Positions 9,169-17,476 of a DNA stretch of 50,221 nt are shown piece by piece. Numbering within the stretch: the first letter of the stretch is position 1; each line of letters begins with the position of its first letter. The notes under the pieces are model-generated. The model was not told where the DNA came from. It was given only the letters and a program-made list of their open reading frames with translations, and did no database searches. The position numbers and the translations under genes are program-made. Origin of the DNA: an uncultured Victivallis sp. (GTDB lineage Bacteria > Verrucomicrobiota > Lentisphaeria > Victivallales > Victivallaceae); contig NZ_CALXSK010000027.1 in assembly GCF_944391105.1 (NCBI RefSeq), positions 1 to 50,221 on the forward strand, read 5' to 3'.

Positions 9169-9201
9169 TTGACAAAAGCGGGAACGCAATTATATTATAA
9201 G
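9169..9201 (+). promoter_or_regulatory. Sigma70 promoter of the ATPase-pgi operon
   Basis: A full consensus TTGACA at 9169-9174 is followed by an AT-rich stretch with overlapping -10 candidates: TATATT at 9191 (spacer 16), TATTAT at 9193 (spacer 18). It lies between the transketolase terminator and the GTG start at 9238. Confidence 0.7.
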
Positions 9202-9237
9202 GATTGAAACTATCCGTTGCAACAACCGGGGGACGCT

Positions 9238-10554
9238 GTGGCCGAAACCGTTCAGAATCGTTTGCTCCGGGCCCGCTGGGCGCTGGAGTTTCTGTTTGCC
9301 GAACCGGGACGGGATGGAGGCGGCCCGGAATTTGCCGCCGACTCTCTGCCAGGGTTTCTTCATGCCCTTTTCTCTCCCGGGCAGCGGGTTGCTTACGCGA
9401 ATCTGATTTATCGGAAATTCGGAGATTTTCCGCTGGAGTCACGGCTCGCTTCGCTGCTTTTCGACTTCTTCATCGAGAACCGGATTCTGCCGAAGGAGCT
9501 CGAGGCGGGCAGCTGGAGCGACGGTTGCCGTTTCCTGCTTGATGCGGCGCGTGACCTGTGGCGCGGCATTGCGATCGTGGCGCGCGAACTCGCGAAACAG
9601 CCGGGAAAGGTGTTCCCGAACGCACGCGACTATTTCGCCGCGCTCCGGGCTCCGGAAGGGGAGGCCGATTCGCAGCGGGCGGCGCTGGCGAAAGCGATTC
9701 TCGCGGCGGATCGTTTCCGGCAGTCGCGGATGTTCCGCTACTGGAACGGAAACTTCTACGAAACGAAATTCGACTCGATCAAGCCGCTCGACCGTTTTTT
9801 CGGTTTCCCGAGTGTTCGATCGCAGTTTCTCGATCATTTTCACAAGTTTGCCGAGGGGAAGAGCAACCTGCCGCTGCTTGTGAACAGCCTGCCCGGTCAC
9901 GGCAAGACCAGCATGATTCTCTCCTACGCCTATGCGGAGCCGGAACTGGTCATCATCCTGCCGGATCCGGTGACGCTCGAGTGCGGCTGGAACGAATTGG
10001 TTGCGCCGCTGGCGGCGCGGCCGGACCACCGTTTCGTACTTTTCTTCGACGACATCGATCCGCGGGAGACGAACTGGTTTCACTTCCGCACGAACGTCGG
10101 CGGGGCGTTTTCGCTGCCGGAGAACGTTATGCCGGTGCTCTCGGCGAACTACGAGTTCCCGGCGAACATCCTCTCGCGCGGGCGGCGGATCTCTTTCCCG
10201 CTCTTCGACGAGCTTCGCTGCTGTGAGATGGTGGAGGATTTTCTGGCGACGTTCGGGGTGAAGCACTATCACCGCAATCTGATTTCGCAGATCGCGGCGG
10301 ACTACACCGAGGAGTTCGGGCAGAAGAAGTTCACGGAGCTTTCGCCGCGCAGCCTGGTCCGCTATCTCTCCATTTACGAGCACGATCGCAACAAGCGGCG
10401 CACGATTGTCGAACTCGCCTCCGGGCCGATGGTCACGCGGCCGGATGCACAGCTTTTCTACGAATTCAACATCGAACTGATGCGCTCCCTCTACGGGGAG
10501 GAGCATATCAAACGGCTGCTCAAGGAGCGGCTGGACGATCTGGGTCGTGGATGA
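9238..10554 (+). CDS. DUF815-like P-loop ATPase
   Basis: A cytoplasmic P-loop NTPase of 438 residues. The N-terminal 200 residues are helical. The nucleotide fold has Walker A GHGKTS at 220-225 and a Walker B ending FFDDID near 271, followed by VLSANYEFP as a sensor-like strand and a C-terminal helical lid. The order resembles the DUF815 AAA+ group; the function of that group is unknown to me. GTG at 9238 is preferred because GGGGGA sits five bases upstream; a TTG at 9217 is an alternative. It has its own promoter and stops 31 bases before pgi, so both are probably cotranscribed. Confidence 0.7.
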   Translation: MAETVQNRLLRARWALEFLFAEPGRDGGGPEFAADSLPGFLHALFSPGQRVAYANLIYRKFGDFPLESRLASLLFDFFIENRILPKELEAGSWSDGCRFLLDAARDLWRGIAIVARELAKQPGKVFPNARDYFAALRAPEGEADSQRAALAKAILAADRFRQSRMFRYWNGNFYETKFDSIKPLDRFFGFPSVRSQFLDHFHKFAEGKSNLPLLVNSLPGHGKTSMILSYAYAEPELVIILPDPVTLECGWNELVAPLAARPDHRFVLFFDDIDPRETNWFHFRTNVGGAFSLPENVMPVLSANYEFPANILSRGRRISFPLFDELRCCEMVEDFLATFGVKHYHRNLISQIAADYTEEFGQKKFTELSPRSLVRYLSIYEHDRNKRRTIVELASGPMVTRPDAQLFYEFNIELMRSLYGEEHIKRLLKERLDDLGRG

Positions 10555-10585
10555 TTTTCCAACCAACCAACATGAGGTTTTGAAC

Positions 10586-12157
10586 ATGAACGAATGGATT
10601 GAACGCAACATCGAATACACGCTCGTGGACGCCCCGAGCCAATTCTCCATCGACTTCGCCGGGATGAAGTTCCAGAAATCCGATCTGGAAGCGCTCCGGC
10701 CGAAATTCGAACGCGCCGCCCGCGAAATGGGCCGCATCGAAGCCGGCGAGATCAAGAACCCCGATGAACACCGCAAAGTGACCCACTTCACGGATCGTAA
10801 GAAATATCCCGCCAGCGAACTCTTCGCTTCGGTCGAGGCGTTCGCCGAGGAGGTTCGTTCCGGCAGAATCAAAGGGGAAACCGGCAGAAAATTCGAGGCT
10901 GTCGTGGTCAACGGCATCGGCGGTTCGGCGCTCGGTCCGCAGCTCATGCAGTTCGCGATCAACGGCCCCTACTGGAATGAGAAAAGCGACGCGAAACGGA
11001 ACGGTTATCTGAAGATCTACTTCCTCGACAATACGGATTCGGCCGAGTTCGCCGATCTCGTCGAGGTGATGGATCCGGAAGTGACGCTGCACCTCGTCAT
11101 CAGCAAGTCCGGCGGCACGCAGGAGACGAAGAACAACATGATCGCGATGGAGGCGCTCTACGCCGCGAAGAAGCTCTCCTTCCCGAAGCACGCCGCGGCG
11201 ATCACGATGAAGGACAGCGAACTTGACCGCCATGCGCGCGGAAACAACTGGCTCGCGGTCTTCGAGATGGCCGAGTCGATCGGCGGACGCACGAGCGAGA
11301 CGAGCATCGTCGGGCACGTTCCGGCGGCGCTGACCGGCGTGAAGTTCAGCCGGTTCCTTGAGGGCGCCTGCCGCATGGACGAGTGGACCCGCACCGCTGA
11401 TCCGGAGAAGAATCCAGCGATGATGCTCGCGGCGATGTGGTATATCGCGGGCAAGGGCAGGGGGGATCGGAACATGGTGATCGTTCCCTACTCCGACCGG
11501 CTGATCCTGCTGTCCCGTTACATGCAGCAGCTCGTGATGGAGAGCCTCGGCAAGGAGCTCGATCTCGACGGCAAGGTGGTGCACCAGGGGCTCAACGTCT
11601 TCGGCAACAAGGGCGGCACGGATGCGCATGCGTTCATCCAGCAGCTCAACAACGGCCGCGACGACTTCTTCGCGACTTTTATCGAGGTGCTCAAGGACGC
11701 TGAAAAACTCCCGATCACCGAGTCGACCGACATGGGGACCTATCTGCACGGCTTCCTCGAAGGGCTTTCGGCCGCCCTGCGCGGGAAGGGGCGGCAGGTC
11801 ATCACGATCCGCGTCCCGCAGGTGACCGAGTACGAGCTCGGCATGCTGATCGCGCTTTACGAGCGTGCGGTTGCAATCTACGCGGAATTCATCAACATCA
11901 ACGCGTTCCATCAGCCCGGCGTGCAGAACTACAAGCTCGCGGCGAAGGGGGTGCTCGCTCTGCGCGAAAAACTCCATGCGAAACTCGCCGAGCTCGGCGG
12001 CGTGACCGGCAGTGCGGTCGAAATCGCCGAAAAGGCCGGCTGCCCGGATGAAGCGGTCGAGATCGGCGGACTGCTCGACAAGGCCGCGGTGAATTGCCCG
12101 AAGGTTTCGCGCGAATTCTGCGCGAAGTCGAACCAGTGGATCTACACCGTCAAGTAA
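10586..12157 (+). CDS. pgi: Glucose-6-phosphate isomerase
   Basis: Interconverts glucose 6-phosphate and fructose 6-phosphate in glycolysis. The protein has 523 residues. Sugar-phosphate-binding segments are NGIGGSALGPQ (near 110) and ISKSGGTQETKNN (near 172-184). The catalytic segment HQGLNVFGNKGGTDAHAF is near 331-348, and a Lys-containing C-terminal segment HQPGVQNYKLA follows. The start at 10586 has GAGG eight bases upstream; upstream in-frame codons overlap the preceding gene and are not used. The gene lies between the ATPase and a bidirectional terminator. Confidence 0.95.
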   Translation: MNEWIERNIEYTLVDAPSQFSIDFAGMKFQKSDLEALRPKFERAAREMGRIEAGEIKNPDEHRKVTHFTDRKKYPASELFASVEAFAEEVRSGRIKGETGRKFEAVVVNGIGGSALGPQLMQFAINGPYWNEKSDAKRNGYLKIYFLDNTDSAEFADLVEVMDPEVTLHLVISKSGGTQETKNNMIAMEALYAAKKLSFPKHAAAITMKDSELDRHARGNNWLAVFEMAESIGGRTSETSIVGHVPAALTGVKFSRFLEGACRMDEWTRTADPEKNPAMMLAAMWYIAGKGRGDRNMVIVPYSDRLILLSRYMQQLVMESLGKELDLDGKVVHQGLNVFGNKGGTDAHAFIQQLNNGRDDFFATFIEVLKDAEKLPITESTDMGTYLHGFLEGLSAALRGKGRQVITIRVPQVTEYELGMLIALYERAVAIYAEFININAFHQPGVQNYKLAAKGVLALREKLHAKLAELGGVTGSAVEIAEKAGCPDEAVEIGGLLDKAAVNCPKVSREFCAKSNQWIYTVK

Positions 12158-12175
12158 TCCGGCGGCAACTTATGC

Positions 12176-12207
12176 GAAACGCGACGGGGGGGACTCCGCC
12201 GCGTTTC
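12176..12207. terminator. Bidirectional terminator between pgi and tag
   Basis: Perfect 8-base inverted repeat GAAACGCG (12176-12183) and CGCGTTTC (12200-12207) in the 55-base gap between two convergent genes, followed by a T-rich stretch on the plus strand. Confidence 0.65.
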
Positions 12208-12212
12208 TTGTG

Positions 12213-12794
12213 TTACCGCATTTCCCGGCGGCAGCGGCAGTGGACAAGGTGATCGTTCACAAAGCCGACCGCCTGCAGATGCGCGTAGCAGATCGTCGTC
12301 CCGAAGAAGCGGAAGCCTCGTCGCTTCATATCTTTGCTGATCGCATCCGAGAGCGGCGTCGAGGCGGGAACCTCCGCCAGCGATTCCCAGTGATTCACGA
12401 CCGGTCTGCCGTCCGGCAGGAACCGCTTCAAATAGGCGCAGAATGAACCGAATTCGCGCTGCACTTCGAGAAAGCATCCGGCGTTGGAGATCGCCGCCCG
12501 GATCTTTGCGCGGTTGCGGATGATTCCGGGATCCTGAAGCAGCCGGTCGACGTCGTCTTCGGTGAATGCGGCAACCTTTTCCGGATCGAATCCGGCGAAC
12601 GCTTTCCGATAGTTCTCCCGGCGGCGCAGGATCGTAATCCAGCTCAGTCCCGCCTGGGCGGATTCGAGGGTCAGGAATTCGAACATCGTCCGGTCGTCGG
12701 TCACTTCGCGCCCCCACTCCTCATCGTGATACCGTTCGTAAAGCGGGTCGCCGACGCACCAGCCGCACCGATCCGCATCCTCTTTCCACTTCAT
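12213..12794 (-). CDS. tag: DNA-3-methyladenine glycosylase I
   Basis: Removes 3-methyladenine from alkylated DNA in base excision repair. The protein has 193 residues, the usual length. The N-terminal CGWCVGDPLYERYHDEEWG and the C-terminal DHLVHCRC supply the Cys and His ligands of the structural zinc site known in the Tag family. GLSWITILRRRENYRKAF is the family signature. GGAGGAG directly upstream fixes the start at 12794; the frame is open beyond it without coding meaning. It is monocistronic and convergent with pgi. Confidence 0.95.
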   Translation of the reverse strand: MKWKEDADRCGWCVGDPLYERYHDEEWGREVTDDRTMFEFLTLESAQAGLSWITILRRRENYRKAFAGFDPEKVAAFTEDDVDRLLQDPGIIRNRAKIRAAISNAGCFLEVQREFGSFCAYLKRFLPDGRPVVNHWESLAEVPASTPLSDAISKDMKRRGFRFFGTTICYAHLQAVGFVNDHLVHCRCRREMR

Positions 12795-12917
12795 GATTTC
12801 TCCTCCGTTTTCCGGTTCCGGAGGAAAGATAGCCCGGAAAGCGACGGAAGTCAAAGATTCCCCTGTTTTTTCAGGAAAATTCTTTTTGGTGCTGTGGCAA
12901 TCCTCCCGGAGAACGGG

Positions 12918-12923
12918 TATAGT
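12918..12923 (+). promoter_or_regulatory. Candidate -10 box for the GH78 gene
   Basis: TATAGT at 12918-12923 lies 39 bases before the ATG, in the spacer shared with tag. No convincing -35 lies 16-18 bases upstream, which suggests activator dependence or a weak promoter. GAGGGA is the ribosome binding site. Confidence 0.3.
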
Positions 12924-12962
12924 AGAACCGCAACAGAAATTCCAATCGAAGAGGGACTCCGC

Positions 12963-15026
12963 ATGAAGAAGGAACCGGAAGTTTTCAAGGGCCGCTGGAT
13001 CACCACTGCGCAATTCAGCGACCTCGCTCCGCAGAATGTTTTCCATCGCCAGCTCGACCGTTCGTCGCTGCCTGTGATCGAGCCGGAGCTGCAGAACCGG
13101 CACATTCTGTTCCGGAAGAAGTTCAAACTCAAAGAGTTCAGCTCCGCCGTAATCCATATCTCCGCCGATGACTATTATAAACTCTATGTGAACGGTGCAT
13201 TCGTCACGCAGGGGCCGGCGGCGGGGTACTCGTTTCACTACTTCTACAACCGGATCGACCTCTCCCGTTTTCTGCAGCCCGGCGAGAACACGATTGCCGT
13301 GCACACCTACTATCAGGGGCTCATCAACCGGGTCTGGGTCAGCGGCGACCGGCAGCACGGGCTGCTGCTCGATCTCATGGTCGACGGGGAGACGGTGCTC
13401 GCATCGGATGAAAGTTTCCGCTGCCGCGTGCATTCGGGCTTTTCCGGAGTCGGGACGGTCGGATATGAGACGCAGTTCATGGAGCGCTACGATGCCGCTT
13501 CGCCGGAGGTCGGGTTCGAACGGCCGGAGTTCGACGATTCGTCATGGGAATTCGCGAAAACGCGGAAGCACGCCGATTACCAACTCTATCTTCAGCCGTC
13601 GCAGCAGCTTGAATTCGAGGAGATCACTCCGGTGGAGGTGAAGAATACCCAGGGCGGGTATCTCGTGGACTTCGGCGGAATGTTCGTCGGGAACCTGACC
13701 TTCCGCGCAGCCGGAAAGCGGGGAGACGAGATCGAAATGCGTTTTGCCCAGGAGCTCAATGAGGACGGCTCCGCCCGGTACGAACTGCGTGCCAACTGCC
13801 GCTACGTGGAGTATTTCAAACTCTCCGGCGGGAAGGATACGCTCAATCAGTTCGACTACAAGAGCTTCCGCTACGTGGAACTGCTTCCTCCGCCCGGCTG
13901 CGAGATCGAATTGGATTCATTCCGGCTCGTGGCGCGGCACTATCCATTCTCGCTGCGGGCCGTCTGCAACCGCAGCGATGAAAAATCGCTCGCGGTCTGG
14001 AAACTGTGCGTCGATTCGCTGCACTACGGCGTTCAGGAGGTGATTCAGGACTGCATGGAGCGGGAGAAGGGATACTATCTCGGCGACGGCTGTTACAGTC
14101 TGCTCGCGTATTGCCTGCTCACGCGCGATTACACGCTTATGGAGAAGTTTTTCGACGATTTTCTCCGCACCTCGTTCGTGAACCGCGGATTGATGACCTG
14201 CGCGGCGTGTTCCTTCATGCAGGAGATCGCCGAATATCCGTTCATCATGCTCACATTGCTGCAGGAATACTGCTGTCTGACCGGAAACCGGGAATATGTG
14301 CGCGAACGGTACGCGGCTTTCGCGGACATTCTCGACTTCTACCGCGAGGAGTACGCCGATGCGGACGGATTGTTGAATCATCTCGACAAGTGGTGCGTGG
14401 TCGAGTGGCCCGCAAACGTGCGCGACGGCTACGATGTCGATCTGACCGAGGGGCGGCCGTGCGACACCCGTCATAATGTGATCAACGCCTACTACATCGG
14501 GGCGATCAAGAGCCTGAACCGGGTCGCGGAGTGGATCGGCGAGAAACCTTACGCCGACCCCGCGCCTCTGGAGGCGGCGTTTGTCAAGGCGTTCTACGAT
14601 CCGGAGAAACAGCTGTTCCGCGACAGCGATGTTTCGACGCATATCAGCTTGCCGGGCAACGTGTTCGCGGCGTTCTACGAGTTGTTCCCGGACCGGGCGG
14701 GCGTCGAGAAAACCATTGCGATGATCCGGGAGAAGCGGCTTTCGCAGAGTCTCTTCTTTGAGACTTTCCCGCTCCTGGCGTTTCTGACCCGGGAGGGGGA
14801 GGAGGAACTCGTCCACGAGCTTCTGACCGACGAAAACGCCTGGCTGCGCATCATCAGCGAGGGAGGCACGCGCACTTTCGAGGGGTGGTACAAGGATTTG
14901 AAATGGAATACCTCGCTGTTCCACCTGACGCTGACGCTCGGAGCGCTGTTCCTGACCGACTGGGACATCCGCGGAATCCTGCGTTTTTCCGGCAGAGGGG
15001 CTGCGCCGGCCCGGGCACTCGCCTAA
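12963..15026 (+). CDS. Alpha-L-rhamnosidase-like protein (GH78)
   Basis: A 687-residue enzyme expected to release terminal alpha-L-rhamnose from pectin side chains or glycosides. There is no signal peptide, so it is probably cytoplasmic. Residues 1-330 form the beta-sandwich domains: YKLYVNGAFVTQGPAAGYS is the rhamnosidase N-domain signature, and FKLSGGKDTLNQFDYKSFRYVEL precedes the catalytic barrel as several overlapping conserved pieces. The (alpha/alpha)6 barrel spans about 345-640. QDCMEREKGYY near 360-370 aligns with the GH78 acid motif, and TRTFEGWYKD near 640 is the conserved late motif. The last four bases overlap the convergent gene at 15023. A possible -10 TATAGT lies upstream. Confidence 0.85.
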   Translation: MKKEPEVFKGRWITTAQFSDLAPQNVFHRQLDRSSLPVIEPELQNRHILFRKKFKLKEFSSAVIHISADDYYKLYVNGAFVTQGPAAGYSFHYFYNRIDLSRFLQPGENTIAVHTYYQGLINRVWVSGDRQHGLLLDLMVDGETVLASDESFRCRVHSGFSGVGTVGYETQFMERYDAASPEVGFERPEFDDSSWEFAKTRKHADYQLYLQPSQQLEFEEITPVEVKNTQGGYLVDFGGMFVGNLTFRAAGKRGDEIEMRFAQELNEDGSARYELRANCRYVEYFKLSGGKDTLNQFDYKSFRYVELLPPPGCEIELDSFRLVARHYPFSLRAVCNRSDEKSLAVWKLCVDSLHYGVQEVIQDCMEREKGYYLGDGCYSLLAYCLLTRDYTLMEKFFDDFLRTSFVNRGLMTCAACSFMQEIAEYPFIMLTLLQEYCCLTGNREYVRERYAAFADILDFYREEYADADGLLNHLDKWCVVEWPANVRDGYDVDLTEGRPCDTRHNVINAYYIGAIKSLNRVAEWIGEKPYADPAPLEAAFVKAFYDPEKQLFRDSDVSTHISLPGNVFAAFYELFPDRAGVEKTIAMIREKRLSQSLFFETFPLLAFLTREGEEELVHELLTDENAWLRIISEGGTRTFEGWYKDLKWNTSLFHLTLTLGALFLTDWDIRGILRFSGRGAAPARALA

Positions 15027-15711
15027 TCGAGGTCGAAGATGGAGAAATCCTTTTTCGTCTCCAGCTTCAGCCGGAGGGTGCATTCGAACATGTAGTACAT
15101 GTTCTCGGGGATTCTTGCGCCGACAAAAAGCAGTTGTGTCATCTGTCTGCCGCCGGAGGGACGGCAGCGGAGCGACAGCGCGTTCCAGGAGGGGACCTGC
15201 CGCCAGGCGTCCCACAGCCTCTGCTTTCCGTTGTGGACTTTGTTTGCTGCGTTGATTTTGACGGAATCCACGTTCCGGAGCTCGATCTGCCAGGTATCTT
15301 CCGGCGTCTGGACGAAGGGCAGGCCGGAGCGGTTCCGTATTTTCAGAATCCCCTTGTCCAGATCGACGACTGCGATGGGGAAGCGGGGGAGAAGATCGAT
15401 CGTCTCGACCGCTCCCCGATAGTAGCGGTACACGAACAGACAGGTCAGGCCATCGGCGACGCAGCCGAAAAGCACTGCTCCCAGCCACCCCTGTTCGCGG
15501 TAAAACCAGATGCCGAACAGAATCGACAAGGCCAGAGTTCCCGCGATTCCCCCCGCCAGCCGGATTATTTTTTCCTGCTTTTTCAGCGGGAGCAGATAGT
15601 GGCGGTTGTTTCGACGGGATTTTTTACCCAGGTGTAGTAACCGAGTCCATATTTCAGCATCCGGAACTTCCCCGGAGAGACAACATGGTTCAGTTGAATG
15701 TTTTCTTTCAT
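15023..15711 (-). CDS. Membrane protein of unknown function, frame interrupted
   Basis: Two frames together make one plausible 229-residue protein. The first part begins with ATG at 15709-15711 behind AAGGA (spacing seven), reads MKENIQLNHVVSPGKF and on to TWVKN, then in frame meets TGA. A one-base backward shift at the A6 run (15620-15625) continues as SRRNNRHYLLPLKKQEK into two hydrophobic segments (IAGTLALSILFGIWFY and WLGAVLFGCVADGLTCLFV), then a soluble C-terminal domain of about 130 residues. Without the shift, the second part starts only at a poor TTG (15529) that cuts into the first membrane segment. I do not recognise the soluble domain; a PH-like fold is a guess. Confidence 0.6.
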
Positions 15712-15819
15712 GCCGGATTCCTTTGGTTCATTGCTCGTCGTGCGGGGAAATCGACGATTTCGCGGATGATTTTTTCGACAAGTTTTCCGTGTCGCCGGCT
15801 CGGATTTCCGGTTGGAAGA

Positions 15820-16135
15820 TCACTCGGTCATTTCGAAGAAATCGAAGTCGGCATAATTGTTGTGACAGAGTCCGTCCACGCATGCGATCCCCGCGAACGT
15901 GCCGGTGATTTTCTTCTGTTCGGGGGAATACTCCACACGGCAGCCCGATCAGCTGAAACTGGCTTTCTTCCGTGAGGACATGCGTGTAAAGCTCCCAGTT
16001 CTTCAGATCCTTGGAGTGATAGACCGGGATGCCGGGATACCATTCGAATGAGGATACGGCAAGAAAATAATCTCCGTCGCGACGGCAGATGCAGGGATCG
16101 GCGTGGAAGCCGGTGAGAGTCGGATTTTGCATCAT
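15820..16135 (-). pseudogene. GH43 beta-xylosidase remnant with large internal deletion
   Basis: The first 65 or so codons (MMQNPTLTGFHADPCICRR, SFEWYPGIPVYHSKDLKNW) are the classic N-terminus of GH43 beta-xylosidases, including the catalytic-base Asp in HADPC. At about 15931-15943 the frame changes and the sequence jumps to the classic C-terminus: VEYSPEQKKITGTFAGIACV, then HNNYADFDFFEMTE and stop at 15820. Roughly 400 residues, including the catalytic acid, are missing. It is therefore a deletion relic. The original product would have cut xylo-oligosaccharides, matching the GH10 gene nearby. The 288-base gap before it (16136-16423) holds no gene I can support. Confidence 0.85.
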
Positions 16136-16423
16136 GAAAACACCCCTGAGCATAAGGTTTTCTGGTTCTCCTCTTTAATATGGCGTAGCCGTCACGTGTT
16201 TTCAAATCCGAAAGAATCATTTTACGGTTTCCCGCATCTTGCCGGCAGGTCGCAGCCTGTATGCGGTACGGAATTTTCGAATCGAGATCATGGAAGAGCG
16301 CGAAAAGATTTTCGTCAGGCGTGTCCCTCCGCAGCCGCTTTCAATGGCCGGTTTGACGAATCCGGCGATTACATCATCGCCGTCGGCGTTTTGCGGGAAT
16401 GTTGATTCCCTGTCGGGCGATCT

Positions 16424-17344
16424 TCAGCGGCGGCTTGTCGGAGAAGAACCTGCTGTTCTCCAGCTTCGGGGAGATCTTCCGAAAAATTTCCGGAATTCCG
16501 TGGAGAAGTTCAAGGCGTTTCCGTAGCCGACCAGTCCGGCGATTTCCTTCACGGAAAATGAGTTTTGTTCCAGCAGACGTGCCGCCTGACGCATCCGCAG
16601 TCCGATCAGATACTGGTGCGGAGTTTTCCCGAGATGTTGTTTGAACAGGCGGGTCAGCGTGGAAACACTGATTCCGGAAGAATCAGCGAGAGATTTCATC
16701 TCCATGGATTTTCCGTAATCCTGTCTGAGTTTTTCCAAAACATTTTGCAGGATGGCGGGCAGGGCCGGTTTCTGAGCCGGACAACTCAGATATTGGAGCA
16801 GTTCGAAACAGAGACCCGAAATTTCCCGGCAGACCGGAAGCCGAAATGATTCCGGAAGAAGAACATTCATTCGCTCAAACCACCGTTCCGCGACCGCTGC
16901 ATCCCCGGCTGAAAAAACCGGGCTTCGAGTTCCTTCCCCCTCCCGCAGAATCGACTCCAGAACCGGTCCGGAAATCAGAAGCGCAGATCGCTCGCAGCTG
17001 CGGGGGGTCAACAGTTCATATTTCGTTTCCGGAGCAAGAAAAAAAAGATCTCCGGGTTTGGCCAGGTAACATCGGCCTCCGCTCCGGATGGCTGTTTCTC
17101 CGGAATGAATCAGACCGATGTTCAAAAAGGGCGGATACTCTCTGCGGTGATAATCCCCGACCCATGAGCGTGTTCTGCAATACAGCGTACAGCGGAGCAG
17201 CATCTTCTCCATCTCCTCCGAAGATTGCCGCCAGCGTAAAATGTCGTGGCGTTCTCTCTGGTAATAACGTGTCCGCCCGCTGCTGTAATAACACTTCGGA
17301 TTCAGATCTGAAAAAAGCGTCTGAAGGGAATCGAATTTCAACAT
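16424..17344 (-). CDS. AraC-family transcriptional regulator
   Basis: A 306-residue activator type. The N-terminal 180 residues form a cupin-like sensor (FLNIGLIHSGETAIRSGG, then KPGDLFFLAP). The C-terminal 100 residues carry two helix-turn-helix motifs: MKSLADSSGISVSTLTRLFK and VKEIAGLVGYGNALNFSTEF, ending in FGRSPRSW. It is divergent from the GH10 xylanase, with the GH43 relic behind it, so it probably responds to xylan fragments. The shared 132-base spacer holds a direct repeat that could be its operator. The ribosome binding site is weak. Confidence 0.88.
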   Translation of the reverse strand: MLKFDSLQTLFSDLNPKCYYSSGRTRYYQRERHDILRWRQSSEEMEKMLLRCTLYCRTRSWVGDYHRREYPPFLNIGLIHSGETAIRSGGRCYLAKPGDLFFLAPETKYELLTPRSCERSALLISGPVLESILREGEGTRSPVFSAGDAAVAERWFERMNVLLPESFRLPVCREISGLCFELLQYLSCPAQKPALPAILQNVLEKLRQDYGKSMEMKSLADSSGISVSTLTRLFKQHLGKTPHQYLIGLRMRQAARLLEQNSFSVKEIAGLVGYGNALNFSTEFRKFFGRSPRSWRTAGSSPTSRR

Positions 17345-17370
17345 GATGATTTACCAAATGTCATTCCGCA

Positions 17371-17427
17371 TTTTCAAATATAATATACCGTGATTTCACT
17401 TTTTTTCAAATATTTCAGTGATATAGT
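17371..17427. promoter_or_regulatory. Direct-repeat operator candidate and GH10 promoter
   Basis: TTTTCAAATAT occurs at 17371-17381 and again at 17403-17413, exactly 32 bases apart (three helical turns), in the spacer between the AraC gene and the xylanase. A TATAGT -10 candidate for the xylanase follows at 17422-17427. No good -35 is seen. The second repeat sits where an activator would replace it, as AraC-type activators do. Confidence 0.45.
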
Positions 17428-17476
17428 ATTCGGAAGTCACAGGTTTGATTTTTCTGAAACAAGTTGGGAGGAATCT

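Noticed and set aside
15728..15819. Extra coding sequence after the GH43 remnant
   Set aside because: The open frame here is the out-of-frame continuation past the deletion joint; the true frame stops at 15820-15822.
16136..16423. Small open frames in both directions upstream of the GH43 relic
   Set aside because: No ribosome binding site, no recognisable family and inconsistent frames; treated as non-coding.
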